From Natronobacterium texcoconense (GTDB lineage Archaea; Halobacteriota; Halobacteria; Halobacteriales; Natrialbaceae), in NCBI RefSeq assembly GCF_900104065.1, contig NZ_FNLC01000005.1:124001-188000 (forward strand): a stretch of DNA of 64,000 nucleotides, written 5' to 3'. Shown piece by piece: positions 17,333 through 25,897 of the stretch (its first letter is position 1; every line of letters starts with the position of its first letter). The notes below the pieces were generated by a model. That model made no database searches. It saw nothing but the letters and a program-made list of their open reading frames with translations, and was not told the origin of the DNA. A program made the translations under genes and the position numbers.

Positions 17333-17661
17333 AGTACGAACGCGGAGACGTCGTCGAAGTCGGCGATCCGTTCGACGAGGAAAAGCCCAGTCGCCCGTTC
17401 GTCATCTGCAACACCGAAGAACATCCGTTCGACGGCGAGCAATACGTCGCGGTGACGCTCACGACCAGAACGTGGTACGACGAGACGATCTCGGTCACCG
17501 AAGACGACTTTATCGACGGCGAATTGCCAAAGCGGAGTTTCCTCGTTCCCTGGGGTGTCGTATCGCTGAACCACGACGAAATTCTCGAGTGGTTCGGCCG
17601 AATCGAAGACGCTCGCGTAGACGAAGCGGTCGATCGACTCGTCGAATATTTGCGAGAGTAA
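17329..17661 (+). CDS. PemK/MazF-like toxin
   Basis: A 110-residue protein with the PemK/MazF (CcdB-like SH3 barrel) layout: RGDVVEVGDPF near the N-terminus, SRPFVICNTEEHP, YVAVTLTTRTWYDE, and a closing helix EAVDRLVEYL. Active family members are ribosome-associated or free mRNA endonucleases. The start codon overlaps the upstream winged-helix gene. MazF enzymes are usually paired with AbrB- or RHH-type antitoxins; here the partner is a winged-helix protein. Confidence 0.8.
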   Translation: MKYERGDVVEVGDPFDEEKPSRPFVICNTEEHPFDGEQYVAVTLTTRTWYDETISVTEDDFIDGELPKRSFLVPWGVVSLNHDEILEWFGRIEDARVDEAVDRLVEYLRE

Positions 17662-17731
17662 TCGCTGGCTGGAAACAGCCGTGCTGCTACCGAGGACTGG
17701 GACCTATAGGTCGTACGATCGGTGAAACGAA

Positions 17732-17956
17732 CTATTCGTCGGCAAGTCGCTCCAAAGAGTCCGCGATCCGCTCGAGCGCCCGAACGATTCGCCCGATGAC
17801 GTACAGCGCGACGATGAGGAGACAGCCGGCGAGGATGAACTCCGGCCGAACCGCCCAGAACAGTGCCAGGACGACGAACGCGACGATCACGCCGAGCAGA
17901 TAGCCGTATTCCGTGAGTCGATGCCGGTCGCGGACGGAGGGTTCGCTGGTTGCCAT
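17732..17956 (-). CDS. small two-helix membrane protein with amphipathic tail
   Basis: A 74-residue protein: charged N-terminus (MATSEPSVRDRHRLTE), two adjacent membrane helices (about 18-36 and 39-57), and a C-terminal amphipathic helix with heptad-like spacing (RALERIADSLERLADE) that could form a coiled coil. Family unknown. Divergent from the next gene over 71 AT-rich bases. Confidence 0.65.
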   Translation of the reverse strand: MATSEPSVRDRHRLTEYGYLLGVIVAFVVLALFWAVRPEFILAGCLLIVALYVIGRIVRALERIADSLERLADE

Positions 17957-18027
17957 ACGAACTGTTGGACTTTCTCTCTGACTAATATTTTTGGTCCGGG
18001 GTTTCTATACTGTAGTTCACGTCTCAA

Positions 18028-18525
18028 ATGTCGCCCTCGTCACGATCCGACCGTTCCCGTCGTCCACTGGGAGCGTCGATTCTGAGTCTCTGGCTCGTAC
18101 TCGGTAGCGTCGTCAGTATTCCTACTGTCTGGACGCTTTCTACGATACTTCTCCAGCACGACGCGCCTTCTGCAGTAGAACGGGTGGTTTTCACCTCTCT
18201 CGTCCTGTCGCTCTCGCTGATTGTTCTCGGCCTTCTCACTGCGGTCTGGTTGTGGCGAGGGGAGACACGCGTTCGCTACGTCTGGCCCGTGTTCTTCGCG
18301 GTGTATTTCGTAGATATTGCGTTTCTCGCGCTAGTCGACGCAGCGGGACCGTCCTCGTTACAGCAGGAGATGACGTATCGTCTCGGGCCCGATCTCGTCC
18401 TTCCTGGTGTCCTTGGCGTCGTTGCACTCGTCTACGTGTATCGACTGGACGTCGAGTACGGTGTCAGCGAAACCGAAGAATCGGAGGCAGACAACCCCGT
18501 CCTTCCGTCCTGGATGACACGGTAA
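18028..18525 (+). CDS. four-helix membrane protein
   Basis: A 165-residue protein with four membrane helices (about 16-38, 53-74, 83-103, 119-139) and charged termini. The first residues MSPSSRSDRSRRPLG are Arg/Ser-rich. It begins close after a TATA-like TTTCTATAC. No family recognised. Codon use is somewhat less extreme in GC than in neighbouring enzymes. Confidence 0.65.
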   Translation: MSPSSRSDRSRRPLGASILSLWLVLGSVVSIPTVWTLSTILLQHDAPSAVERVVFTSLVLSLSLIVLGLLTAVWLWRGETRVRYVWPVFFAVYFVDIAFLALVDAAGPSSLQQEMTYRLGPDLVLPGVLGVVALVYVYRLDVEYGVSETEESEADNPVLPSWMTR

Positions 18526-18572
18526 TCTTAGCGACTCCAGACGCCCGCTACAGTACACAGCCGATTCATCGG

Positions 18573-18815
18573 CTACGGTGTAGCTCCGGTCCGTCCCTCG
18601 AGCAGGGCGTCGACACCGCGAAACACGACGAGATACGAGTACCAAACGCCGTAGAGTCCAATGGCAGTCATCGCTGGGATCCGTAGGAGGCCAAACAGGT
18701 TCCACGCCAGTAGTATTCCGTAGCCGGTGAAGACGGTGATAAGGAGACTTCTGGTGAATACCCAGGACGCGATCTTTCGTGGGGACTGCGTGGGCTCGGG
18801 TTCGAAGGCGTTCAC
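18573..18815 (-). CDS. small membrane protein
   Basis: An 80-residue protein from a GTG start, with a polar N-terminus (NAFEPEPTQSPRK) and two membrane helices (about 20-42 and 46-68). Short membrane proteins of this shape are widespread and unassigned. It follows the operon-end of the isomerase gene on the same strand by 35 bases upstream, but transcription probably ends in between because of the intervening AT-rich sequence. Confidence 0.6.
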   Translation of the reverse strand: MNAFEPEPTQSPRKIASWVFTRSLLITVFTGYGILLAWNLFGLLRIPAMTAIGLYGVWYSYLVVFRGVDALLEGRTGATP

Positions 18816-18850
18816 TGCTGGCTATTACGAGAAAAAGCCGAAAGTTAAAT

Positions 18851-19567
18851 TTACTGACTCGTAAACAGCGCGCCCGGCCTGTCGACCTCGAGGTCGGTCA
18901 CTCGAGCGACGTCCCACAGCGTCGCGCCGTTGCTCGTCACCACGGGGACTCCGAGGTCGGACTCGAGTTCCTCGACTGCGGCGAGCGACCGGTAGTTCGT
19001 ACAGGAGACGAAGACGGCGTCGACGTCCTCGGCGTCGACTCCCTCGCGAACCTGTTCCGCCGCGTCCTCTGGGGTCAGTGCGCCAATTTCGACGTTCGCC
19101 TCGATGCCGCGCCCGTCGATGCTCGCGACCTCGAATCCCGACTCCTCGAGAAAGTCGCGTTCCTTCTCGTCGAGGTCGGCCGTGTACGGCGTTCGGACGG
19201 CGACTCGGTCGACGTCGAGGCTCTCGAGTGCGCGGACGACCGAGCGGGCGGTCGCGACAGCGGGCGCGTCGGCGACTTCTTCGATCTCTTCCTCGAGTTC
19301 GGCGTCGAAGCCGGGGCCGTGAAGCAGGCTTCCGGTGGTGCAGGCGTAGGCGACGGCGTCGACGTCGGCGTGACCGAGCAGTTCGGCAGCGCGCCGGACG
19401 TCGTCGCTCATCGCGTCGAGCGCGTCGACGGTGACCGACTCGAGGGACATCCGCGCGCCGTGGACAGTCACCGAGTCGGGTAGCGCCGCCCGGAACTCGG
19501 GTTCGGCGGTCGTGTTCGACGACGGGACGATCAGTCCCAGTCGGGTGCTCGGGTCTGTCGCTGGCAT
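18851..19567 (-). CDS. maleate isomerase / arylmalonate decarboxylase-like racemase-fold enzyme
   Basis: A 238-residue Asp/Glu/hydantoin racemase superfamily protein. The two active-site cysteines are visible: C76 in YACTTGS and C189 in SCTNYRS, with the N-terminal signature GLIVPSSNTTAEPE of the maleate cis-trans isomerase group. Such enzymes isomerise maleate to fumarate or decarboxylate/racemise small dicarboxylic substrates through a Cys pair. It is the last gene of a four-gene unit with a NRAMP-like transporter and hydantoinase A/B subunits (9 bases after hyuB), so it may racemise or isomerise the compound handled by that pathway. Confidence 0.85.
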   Translation of the reverse strand: MPATDPSTRLGLIVPSSNTTAEPEFRAALPDSVTVHGARMSLESVTVDALDAMSDDVRRAAELLGHADVDAVAYACTTGSLLHGPGFDAELEEEIEEVADAPAVATARSVVRALESLDVDRVAVRTPYTADLDEKERDFLEESGFEVASIDGRGIEANVEIGALTPEDAAEQVREGVDAEDVDAVFVSCTNYRSLAAVEELESDLGVPVVTSNGATLWDVARVTDLEVDRPGALFTSQ

Positions 19568-19575
19568 ACTGGTAC

Positions 19576-21213
19576 TCAGTCCTCCACGTCAGTACGTTTT
19601 CCGGCGCGCTGGTCGTCCTCGAGTGCGTCCTCGTCGGGGTCGCCGTGTCCGCCGCCGCCGGGCGTCCGGACCGTCACGGTCGTCCCGGCCTCGACGTCGA
19701 CGGTCGTCTTCGCGGGCACCGACTCGCCGTCGATCAGGTTCTCGCCGGTCGCGCCATCTTCACCGCCGGCGACGCCTTTCGGCGCGTGGCGACGACGTTC
19801 GGTCAGCAGCGAAACGGTCGCGTCCTTCTCGACGGTGACGGTGCGCTCGAGGCCGAGGCCCCCGCGATACCGGCCGCGACCACCGCTGTTCTCGCGGAGC
19901 GCGTACCGATTTACGCGAAGCGGGTACTCGGTCTCGATCGACTCGACGGGCGTGTTCAGCGTGTTTGTCATTCCGACCTGGACGCCGTCCATCCCGTCGC
20001 GGCCCGCTCGAGCGCCGAAGCCACCGCCGATCGTCTCGTAGTAGGTAAAGGAGCCGTCGCGCGCACCGATGGTCAGGTTGTTCATCGTCCCCTGGCCCTG
20101 GGCCGGCACGCGGTCGGGCGCGGCCTTCGCGAGTGCGGTGAAGACGACGTCGGTGACGCGCTGGCTGGTCTCGACGTTGCCGCCGACGACGGCCGCCGGT
20201 GGCTCGGGGTTGAGCAACGTCCCCTCGGGTGCGTGGACGCTGACCGGCTCGTAGCAGCCGTGGTTCGGCGGGATCTCGGGGTCGGTCACGCAACGGACGA
20301 CGAAGTAGACCGCGCTCTTTGCGACCGCGACTGGCGCGTTGAGGTTGCCCGCGAGCTGGTCGTCGGTGCCCGAGAAGTCGACGTCGATCGTCTCGCCGTC
20401 GACGGTGACCGTCACAGCGATTTCGACATCTTCGTCCGTGACGCCGTCGCCCTCGAGGACGTCGGTCGCCTCGTACGTGCCGTCGGGCAGTTCAGCGATC
20501 TCGTCGACGATCCGGTCGTGGGAGTAGTCGATCACGGCGTCGAACGCCTCGAGAACCGTCTCGCGGCCGTGTTCGGCGAACAGCGACTCGAGCCGTTCCG
20601 CCGCGCGTTCGTTCGCGGCGAGCTGTGCTCGCAGGTCCGCGCGTCGTTCGCGGGGGTTGCGGACGTTCGCGAGGATAAGCGAGTGGACGTCCTCGCGGAG
20701 TTCGCCACCCTCGACGAGTCGCGTCGGGGGTAGTCGCAGTCCCTCCTGGTAGATCTCCTGTGCGCCGGCGGGCATGCTTCCGGGGGTCATCCCGCCGACG
20801 TCGGCATGGTGGGCGCGAGAGACGGCGTAACCGACGATCTCGTCGTCAGTCTCTTCGTCGCCGTCGCCCGCACTCGAGGGTGCCGCCGAAAGCGTCGACA
20901 CCATCGTCACGTCGGGCAGGTGCGTTCCGCCGGTAAACGGATCGTTGAGCACGAACACGTCGCCCGGCTGGGGGTCGAGGTCGCGGACGGCGTCGACGGC
21001 CGCCGGCATCGCTCCGAGGTGGACCGGGATGTGTTCGGCCTGTGCGATCATCCGGCCTCCAGCGTCGAACAGTGCTGTCGAGCAGTCCCGACGTTCCTTG
21101 ATGTTCGGCGAGTACGCGCCGCGGATCAGGGTCTGGCCCATCTCCTCGGCGATGCTCTCGAGTTGATTTCGTAGCACTTCCAGCGTTACCGGGTCGATTG
21201 TGGTGTCCGTCAT
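19576..21213 (-). CDS. hyuB: hydantoinase/5-oxoprolinase family subunit B
   Basis: A 545-residue HyuB-type protein: DPVTLEVLRNQLESIAEEMG at the start, RRDCSTALFDAGGRMIAQAEHIPVHLG, GDVFVLNDPFTGGTHLPD, and a Gly-rich C-terminus (GGGGHGDP). Family members partner HyuA to open cyclic amides (N-methylhydantoin, 5-oxoproline) at the cost of ATP, or form acetone-carboxylase-like complexes. Its ATG overlaps the hyuA stop (ATGA), supporting an obligate complex. The true substrate cannot be told from sequence. Confidence 0.9.
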   Translation of the reverse strand: MTDTTIDPVTLEVLRNQLESIAEEMGQTLIRGAYSPNIKERRDCSTALFDAGGRMIAQAEHIPVHLGAMPAAVDAVRDLDPQPGDVFVLNDPFTGGTHLPDVTMVSTLSAAPSSAGDGDEETDDEIVGYAVSRAHHADVGGMTPGSMPAGAQEIYQEGLRLPPTRLVEGGELREDVHSLILANVRNPRERRADLRAQLAANERAAERLESLFAEHGRETVLEAFDAVIDYSHDRIVDEIAELPDGTYEATDVLEGDGVTDEDVEIAVTVTVDGETIDVDFSGTDDQLAGNLNAPVAVAKSAVYFVVRCVTDPEIPPNHGCYEPVSVHAPEGTLLNPEPPAAVVGGNVETSQRVTDVVFTALAKAAPDRVPAQGQGTMNNLTIGARDGSFTYYETIGGGFGARAGRDGMDGVQVGMTNTLNTPVESIETEYPLRVNRYALRENSGGRGRYRGGLGLERTVTVEKDATVSLLTERRRHAPKGVAGGEDGATGENLIDGESVPAKTTVDVEAGTTVTVRTPGGGGHGDPDEDALEDDQRAGKRTDVED

Positions 21214-23234
21214 TGGTTTCCCCCCTCTCGCGTCATCACGAGAGTTCCATCGTGTTCGATCTCGCCCGCCCACGTCGGGGGGACGACAGTTGTACTCTCG
21301 GCCTGCTCGAGGATCGCCGGCCCCGAAATCGCCACGCCCGGCGAGAGCCGATCGCGGTCGTAGACGGTCGTCTCCCGCGGCCCGGTGCCGGGGAAGTACG
21401 CCTCGCGCGTGCCGACGAGTGCGTCGCCCTCGCCGTCGTGGCGGACGGTCGGTTCGGTACCAGAGATCGTCGCCGTCGCGCGCAGGTTGACGACCTCGAT
21501 CGCCTCGTCCATCGCGTAGCCGTAGGCCCGTTCGTGAGCGTTGTGGAATCGCTCGGCAACCGCCGCCGCGTCGAACTCCTCGTCGACGGGGACGGTCAGT
21601 TCGAAGCTCTGGCCGGCGTACCGACAGTCCGCGGCGCGTTCGACCTGCGCCGCGTCGGGGTCGGACGCGTCGGCGAGCACGTCCGCGACGAGGTCGTCGT
21701 AGACGTCCTCGAGTGCTGCCGGTGTTGCCTCTTCGAGTCCGACGCCCACGGTACGGACGGCGTCGTAGCTCTCGTCGGCAGCGAGCAGTCCGAATGCCGA
21801 GAGGACGCCGCCCGGCCGTGGGACGACCACGCGGTCGACCTCGAGCGCGTCGGCCAGCGCCGCGGCGTGCATCGGGCCCGCGCCGCCGAACGCGACCAGC
21901 GCGAACTCGCGGGGGTCGTGGCCGCGTTCGACGGTCACCGAGCGGATCGTCCGGGTCATCGTCGCGTTCGCGACCCGGTAGACGCCCTGGGCGGCCTCGA
22001 GCGCGCTCTCGAGGCCGGCCTCGTCCGCCAGGTCCTCGAGAACGTCCTGAGCCGCCTCGACGTCCAGGGTCATCTCGCCGCCGAGCGCAGTCTCGGGGCC
22101 GATGTAGCCCAGCACGACGTTGGCGTCGGTGACGGTAGGTAACGTGCCGCCTTTGCCGTAACAGGCGGGGCCCGGTTCGGCACCCGAGGACTGGGGGCCG
22201 ACCCGGAGCGCGCCGCCGGCGTCGACCCAGGCGATCGAGCCGCCGCCCGCACCGACGGTGTTGACGTCGACCATCGGCGTCCGGATCGGCAGGCCGGCGA
22301 TTTCGGCGTCGGTGGTTCGTTCAGCCTGGCCGTCGCGGACGAGGCTCACGTCGCTCGAGGTGCCGCCCATGTCGAAGGTAACGAGCCCCTCAACAGCGTC
22401 GTCGGAGACGGTCGCGGCCGCGCCGACGACGCCGGCCGCGGGGCCGGACATCGTCGTCGTAACGGCGTGTTCGCGGACCGTCTCGGGGTCGGCGATGCCG
22501 CCGTTGGCCTGCATGATCCGTGGAGCCGGAATCCCCGCGTCCTCGGACTCGTCGACGAGTCGCCCGACGTAGCTGTCGATCGCCGGCCGAACGTAGGCGT
22601 CGACGGCCGTCGTCGACGTGCGCTCGAACTCGCGAAACTCCGCGAGCACCTCGTGGGACGCCGAAACTGGAACCTCGAGTTCCTCGCGCAGCGTCTCCGC
22701 GACGACGCGTTCGTTCTCGGTGTCCGCGTAGGCGTGCAGCAGACAGATGGCGACGGCCTCGACGTCGCGTTCCTCGATCGATTCTGCCAGATCGCGGATC
22801 TCGTCGGGATCGACCTCGGACTCGATTCCGTCGTCGGTCGTCCGCTCGTCCACCTCGAACCGGAGTTCGCGCGGGACGAGCGGATCGGGTTTCTCTGCCT
22901 CGAGGTCGTACAGATCGGGGCGGTCCTGTCGTCCGATCTCGAGGACGTCCCGGAACCCCTCCGTCGTTACGAGCGCAGTTCTCGCGCCGCCGCGCTCTAA
23001 GAGGGCGTTGACCGAGACCGTCATCGCGTGGGCGAAGTCGTCGATCTCGCCGGGATCGATATCGGCGCGCTCGCAGGCCTTGTCGATCCCCTCGAGGACG
23101 CCGACGCTCTGGTCGTCGGTGGTCGGCACCTTCGCGGTGACGAGTCGGTCGTCGACCGAGAGGGCGACGTCGGTGAAGGTGCCGCCGACGTCGACGCCGA
23201 TTCGGGTGTCGTCGGTCGTGTCGTTCGAGTTCAT
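21210..23234 (-). CDS. hyuA: hydantoinase/5-oxoprolinase family subunit A
   Basis: A 674-residue HyuA-type ATP-dependent subunit with the actin-like ATPase motif IGVDVGGTFTDVAL at residues 9-22, the central FDMGGTSSDVSLV, and FGGAGPMHA. The start was set at the ATG giving MNSNDTTDDTRIGVDVGG; an upstream in-frame ATG at 23285 would add 17 polar residues. It is followed by hyuB with a 4-base overlap and preceded at 129 bases by the NRAMP-like transporter gene. ATP is used to phosphorylate or activate the cyclic amide. Confidence 0.9.
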   Translation of the reverse strand: MNSNDTTDDTRIGVDVGGTFTDVALSVDDRLVTAKVPTTDDQSVGVLEGIDKACERADIDPGEIDDFAHAMTVSVNALLERGGARTALVTTEGFRDVLEIGRQDRPDLYDLEAEKPDPLVPRELRFEVDERTTDDGIESEVDPDEIRDLAESIEERDVEAVAICLLHAYADTENERVVAETLREELEVPVSASHEVLAEFREFERTSTTAVDAYVRPAIDSYVGRLVDESEDAGIPAPRIMQANGGIADPETVREHAVTTTMSGPAAGVVGAAATVSDDAVEGLVTFDMGGTSSDVSLVRDGQAERTTDAEIAGLPIRTPMVDVNTVGAGGGSIAWVDAGGALRVGPQSSGAEPGPACYGKGGTLPTVTDANVVLGYIGPETALGGEMTLDVEAAQDVLEDLADEAGLESALEAAQGVYRVANATMTRTIRSVTVERGHDPREFALVAFGGAGPMHAAALADALEVDRVVVPRPGGVLSAFGLLAADESYDAVRTVGVGLEEATPAALEDVYDDLVADVLADASDPDAAQVERAADCRYAGQSFELTVPVDEEFDAAAVAERFHNAHERAYGYAMDEAIEVVNLRATATISGTEPTVRHDGEGDALVGTREAYFPGTGPRETTVYDRDRLSPGVAISGPAILEQAESTTVVPPTWAGEIEHDGTLVMTREGGNQ

Positions 23235-23363
23235 TCGGTGGTCGTGTGATACTACGGGTTCGTCGTTTGTGTCAGTCTCGTTCATCTGCTGGAGGTCGGT
23301 GTGGTTGCCGGCGAAAAGACGCCGGGCGGTGCCAGGACGGTCGGTACGTCACCGATTATCGCC

Positions 23364-24590
23364 CTACACTGGCAACAGGGCGATCAGCGCATCCAGATTG
23401 TCGAGGAGCGTCTGCAGTCCGATTACGACGACGACGATCGTGACGATACCGCCGAGCACGTTCTGGAGCGTGGTGTTCGTGTACTCGCCGAGCAGGTCGT
23501 CGTTGTTCATCGCGTAGATGAGGAACACGGCGAGGATCGGCAACAGGAGCCCGTTGAAGACCTGCGCGAGCACGATGACTTCCACGGGATCGTAGCCGAG
23601 GCCGGAAAAGACGACGCCGACGCCGAGGATCGTCACCCAGATCGCGCGGAACTTCGTCGAGGTGAGGTCGCGTTCCCAGCCGAGCGCGCCGGCGGTCGCG
23701 TACGCACCGGCGAGTGGTGCGCTCATCGCGCTCGTGAAGCCGGCCGCGAAGAGCCCGATTGCGAAGAACGTCAGCGCGTAGCCGCCCAGTACGGGTTCTA
23801 GCTGGTCGGCCATCGCGCCGACGTCCTCGATCGACGTCCCTTCGGGGAAGACGGCCGCGGCCGTGACGACGATCGCCGTCGTGATGAGTCCGCCGACGAC
23901 GATCATGCCGACTGTGTCGATACGACACTCCGTGAGGTCGTCGGCGTCGTCCCACCGCTCCTGGACAGTACTGGCGTGCAGGAACAGGTTGTAGCCGACG
24001 ACGGTCGTTCCGACGAGGCCGACGATGAGGTAGGCCGATCCCTCGGGGATCGTCGGGACGAGACCGAGCGAGAACGCGGTGACGTCTGGCTGGACAACGA
24101 TCGCGTTCACGACGAACGCGAGTCCCATAATCACGACGAGGCCGATGAAGACCCGTTCGATCAGTTTGTAGTTGCCCGACCAGAGTAACACGCCGGCGAC
24201 GAGACCGATCAGCGGCCCCCAGATGTTCTCGCTGATGCCGGTGATCGTCGCGAGACCCGCGGCCCCGCCGACGATGTTACCGGTCTGGAACGCGGCCGTG
24301 CCGACGCCGATCGCTCCCACGACCAGCAGGACAGATCCCCACTTCGCGATCGGGTTCGAGAACTCGTTTCGAAGCGCTTCGCCCAGTCCCTCCCGCGTGA
24401 TCAGGCCGAGTCGCGCACTCATCTCTTGCAGAACGATCGTCGCCAGGATCGAGAACGCGATCGTCCACACGAGCAGGTACGCGTACTCTGCCCCGATTAC
24501 ACTTGCAGTCGTGACGGTTCCCGGTCCGACGAACGCCGCGGCGACGAGTGCCCCCGGACCGATTGCCTTCAGTCTGTCTATCACACCCAT
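23364..24590 (-). CDS. NRAMP-family transporter lacking the metal-binding motifs
   Basis: A 408-residue NRAMP-fold carrier with about eleven membrane helices. In true metal transporters helix 1 carries DPGN and helix 6 carries MPH; here the equivalent places read VGPGTVTTAS (residues 21-30) and TTVVGYNLFLHAS. The Asp, Asn and Met ligands are thus absent. Bacillus YcsG, a divergent NRAMP protein, sits with 5-oxoprolinase genes; by analogy this protein may import the organic substrate of the adjacent HyuA/HyuB enzyme. An AT-rich promoter with TATA-like sequence lies at about 24615-24632. Confidence 0.85.
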   Translation of the reverse strand: MGVIDRLKAIGPGALVAAAFVGPGTVTTASVIGAEYAYLLVWTIAFSILATIVLQEMSARLGLITREGLGEALRNEFSNPIAKWGSVLLVVGAIGVGTAAFQTGNIVGGAAGLATITGISENIWGPLIGLVAGVLLWSGNYKLIERVFIGLVVIMGLAFVVNAIVVQPDVTAFSLGLVPTIPEGSAYLIVGLVGTTVVGYNLFLHASTVQERWDDADDLTECRIDTVGMIVVGGLITTAIVVTAAAVFPEGTSIEDVGAMADQLEPVLGGYALTFFAIGLFAAGFTSAMSAPLAGAYATAGALGWERDLTSTKFRAIWVTILGVGVVFSGLGYDPVEVIVLAQVFNGLLLPILAVFLIYAMNNDDLLGEYTNTTLQNVLGGIVTIVVVVIGLQTLLDNLDALIALLPV

Positions 24591-24618
24591 GTTACGGTCT
24601 CACACTTCTCCACAGATA

Positions 24619-24632
24619 CAATAAAAATATTG
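24619..24632. promoter_or_regulatory. AT-rich core promoter and short inverted repeat before the NRAMP-hyu operon
   Basis: CAATA AAAA TATTG is a 5-4-5 inverted repeat centred about 35 bases before the NRAMP start codon and overlapping the best minus-strand TATA-like sequence. A protein bound here would block TBP. Confidence 0.4.
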
Positions 24633-24684
24633 TTAAGAAGCGTAGGTGTATTCACCTATTTCACTGCCTTCTGAACATACGGAT

Positions 24685-24710
24685 TATGAATTCGTATGAA
24701 TCTGTATGAA
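24685..24710. promoter_or_regulatory. three phased TATGAA direct repeats
   Basis: TATGAA occurs at 24685-24690, 24695-24700 and 24705-24710, exactly 10 bases apart, so all three copies face the same side of the helix. The cluster lies between the stop of the ribbon-helix-helix gene and the promoter of the NRAMP-hyu operon. Tandem short repeats with near-helical spacing are typical operators for ribbon-helix-helix proteins. Confidence 0.5.
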
Positions 24711-24735
24711 CTTCTCTAGATGAGTCACGAGTCGA

Positions 24736-25281
24736 TCAATCGTCTGTCCGTTCGGTAACGATCACTTTCGAGACGCCCTGATCGATCTCGATTTCAGCCG
24801 GCAGGTCGACGGTGCTCCGTTCGATAAAGCGCGTCATGAACCACCGGATCGGTTCCGAAGGAAAGACCACGTGATAGACGCCGTCGCCTTCGCAGCGCAC
24901 CTCGAGAAAACCACAGAAGGATAGCCACTCGAGTATCTCGCCGACCTCGTCGAACCGTTCGGCGTACTCGCGTGCGTGGTAGTCCGAAACGCGATCGGCC
25001 GCCGCGACGAACTCGGGGTCGGGATCGCCGCCTGCGTAGCAGTGCTCGAGAAACGCGTGCAGAAAGTCGATATCCAGTAAGACGTGCTCCCCCGAGGAAA
25101 GCATCTTGTAGTACTGTTCTAAGTTCTCGCTCGGTTTCCCGCTTGCCGCCTCGAGGTTCGCCGCGTAGAAGGTCAGTGCACGCCGCACGACTTCGCTTTG
25201 TCCCTCCCCCGTCTCGGCGAGTAGCGTCTCGAGTGCCGTCGCCGAGTCATCGTCAAGTGATACCGTGACACGTCTGGTCAT
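24736..25281 (-). CDS. ribbon-helix-helix regulator with C-terminal effector domain
   Basis: A 181-residue protein. Residues 1-42 (MTRRVTVSLDDDSATALETL, then GQSEVVRRALTFYA) form a CopG/Arc-type ribbon-helix-helix. The remaining 135 residues are an alpha/beta region with EHVLLDIDFLHAFLEHCY, EWLSFCGFLEVRCEG and FPSEPIRWFMTRFIERS, which may sense a ligand; the domain is shared among haloarchaeal proteins but I cannot name it. The ATG at 25281 starts directly at the ribbon strand. It sits immediately upstream of the NRAMP-hyu operon, separated by 145 bases holding three TATGAA repeats, so local control of that operon is plausible. Confidence 0.75.
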   Translation of the reverse strand: MTRRVTVSLDDDSATALETLLAETGEGQSEVVRRALTFYAANLEAASGKPSENLEQYYKMLSSGEHVLLDIDFLHAFLEHCYAGGDPDPEFVAAADRVSDYHAREYAERFDEVGEILEWLSFCGFLEVRCEGDGVYHVVFPSEPIRWFMTRFIERSTVDLPAEIEIDQGVSKVIVTERTDD

Positions 25282-25333
25282 GGCCCCGACGATGAACCCG
25301 AGACGGGTATAGTTCACGGAGCCTCGGTCTTGA

Positions 25334-25837
25334 CTACCGGGTTTGCAGTTCTACCTCGAGGTCGGTCCCATCGACCGTCGCGACGAACATCGACTCTCGA
25401 TTCGCGGGACTGGCACCCGTCGCACTTCCGGGATTGAGCACGCGCGTTCCGTCGACGGTCGTGTCGACCACTTCGTGGGTGTGACCCGCGACGACCACCG
25501 GATCGACGTCGGAATCGGTCTTCCCGTCGGCCGTCTCGGTCACCCGGCGGTGCCAGCCCTCGGGCGATCCGGTACCGTGGGTGACGACGAACGTGACGTC
25601 CTCGAGCCGTTTCACTGCCGCGGACGGCACCTCGAGCGTCGCGGGATCCATATTGCCTCGCGCACAGGTCAGGTTTCCGTCGGCGAGTTCCTCGATGCGG
25701 TCGTAGGCTCGTCTCGAGTCGAAGTCGCCCGCGTGGATCGTGTGGTCCGCTTGCCGAATCTCGTCTGCGATCCAGTCCGGAATCTCGCTCGCGCGGGACG
25801 GGACGTGCGTGTCGCTGACAATGGCGACGCGTTTCAT
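25334..25837 (-). CDS. YfcE/MJ0936-type metallophosphodiesterase
   Basis: A 167-residue calcineurin-like phosphoesterase. Metal-binding motifs are in order: SDTHV (D9, H11), HAGDFD, RGNMD, VVTHGTG and VAGHTHE. The compact length fits the YfcE/MJ0936 group, which cleaves phosphodiesters such as cyclic or model substrates with Mn/Ni; the physiological substrate is unknown. The ATG at 25837 begins directly at the first beta strand (MKRVAIVSDTH). It is divergent from the Nudix-eIF2B gene. Confidence 0.9.
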   Translation of the reverse strand: MKRVAIVSDTHVPSRASEIPDWIADEIRQADHTIHAGDFDSRRAYDRIEELADGNLTCARGNMDPATLEVPSAAVKRLEDVTFVVTHGTGSPEGWHRRVTETADGKTDSDVDPVVVAGHTHEVVDTTVDGTRVLNPGSATGASPANRESMFVATVDGTDLEVELQTR

Positions 25838-25897
25838 GGGCGGCGGTTCGGCGTCCAGTCCCGAAAGCGATTCCCTCCCGGGAATCGTTGCGCCGGT

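Noticed and set aside
24736-25281. Antitoxin of a toxin-antitoxin pair
   Set aside because: The RHH protein has no toxin neighbour and carries a large extra domain, fitting a transcription regulator better.
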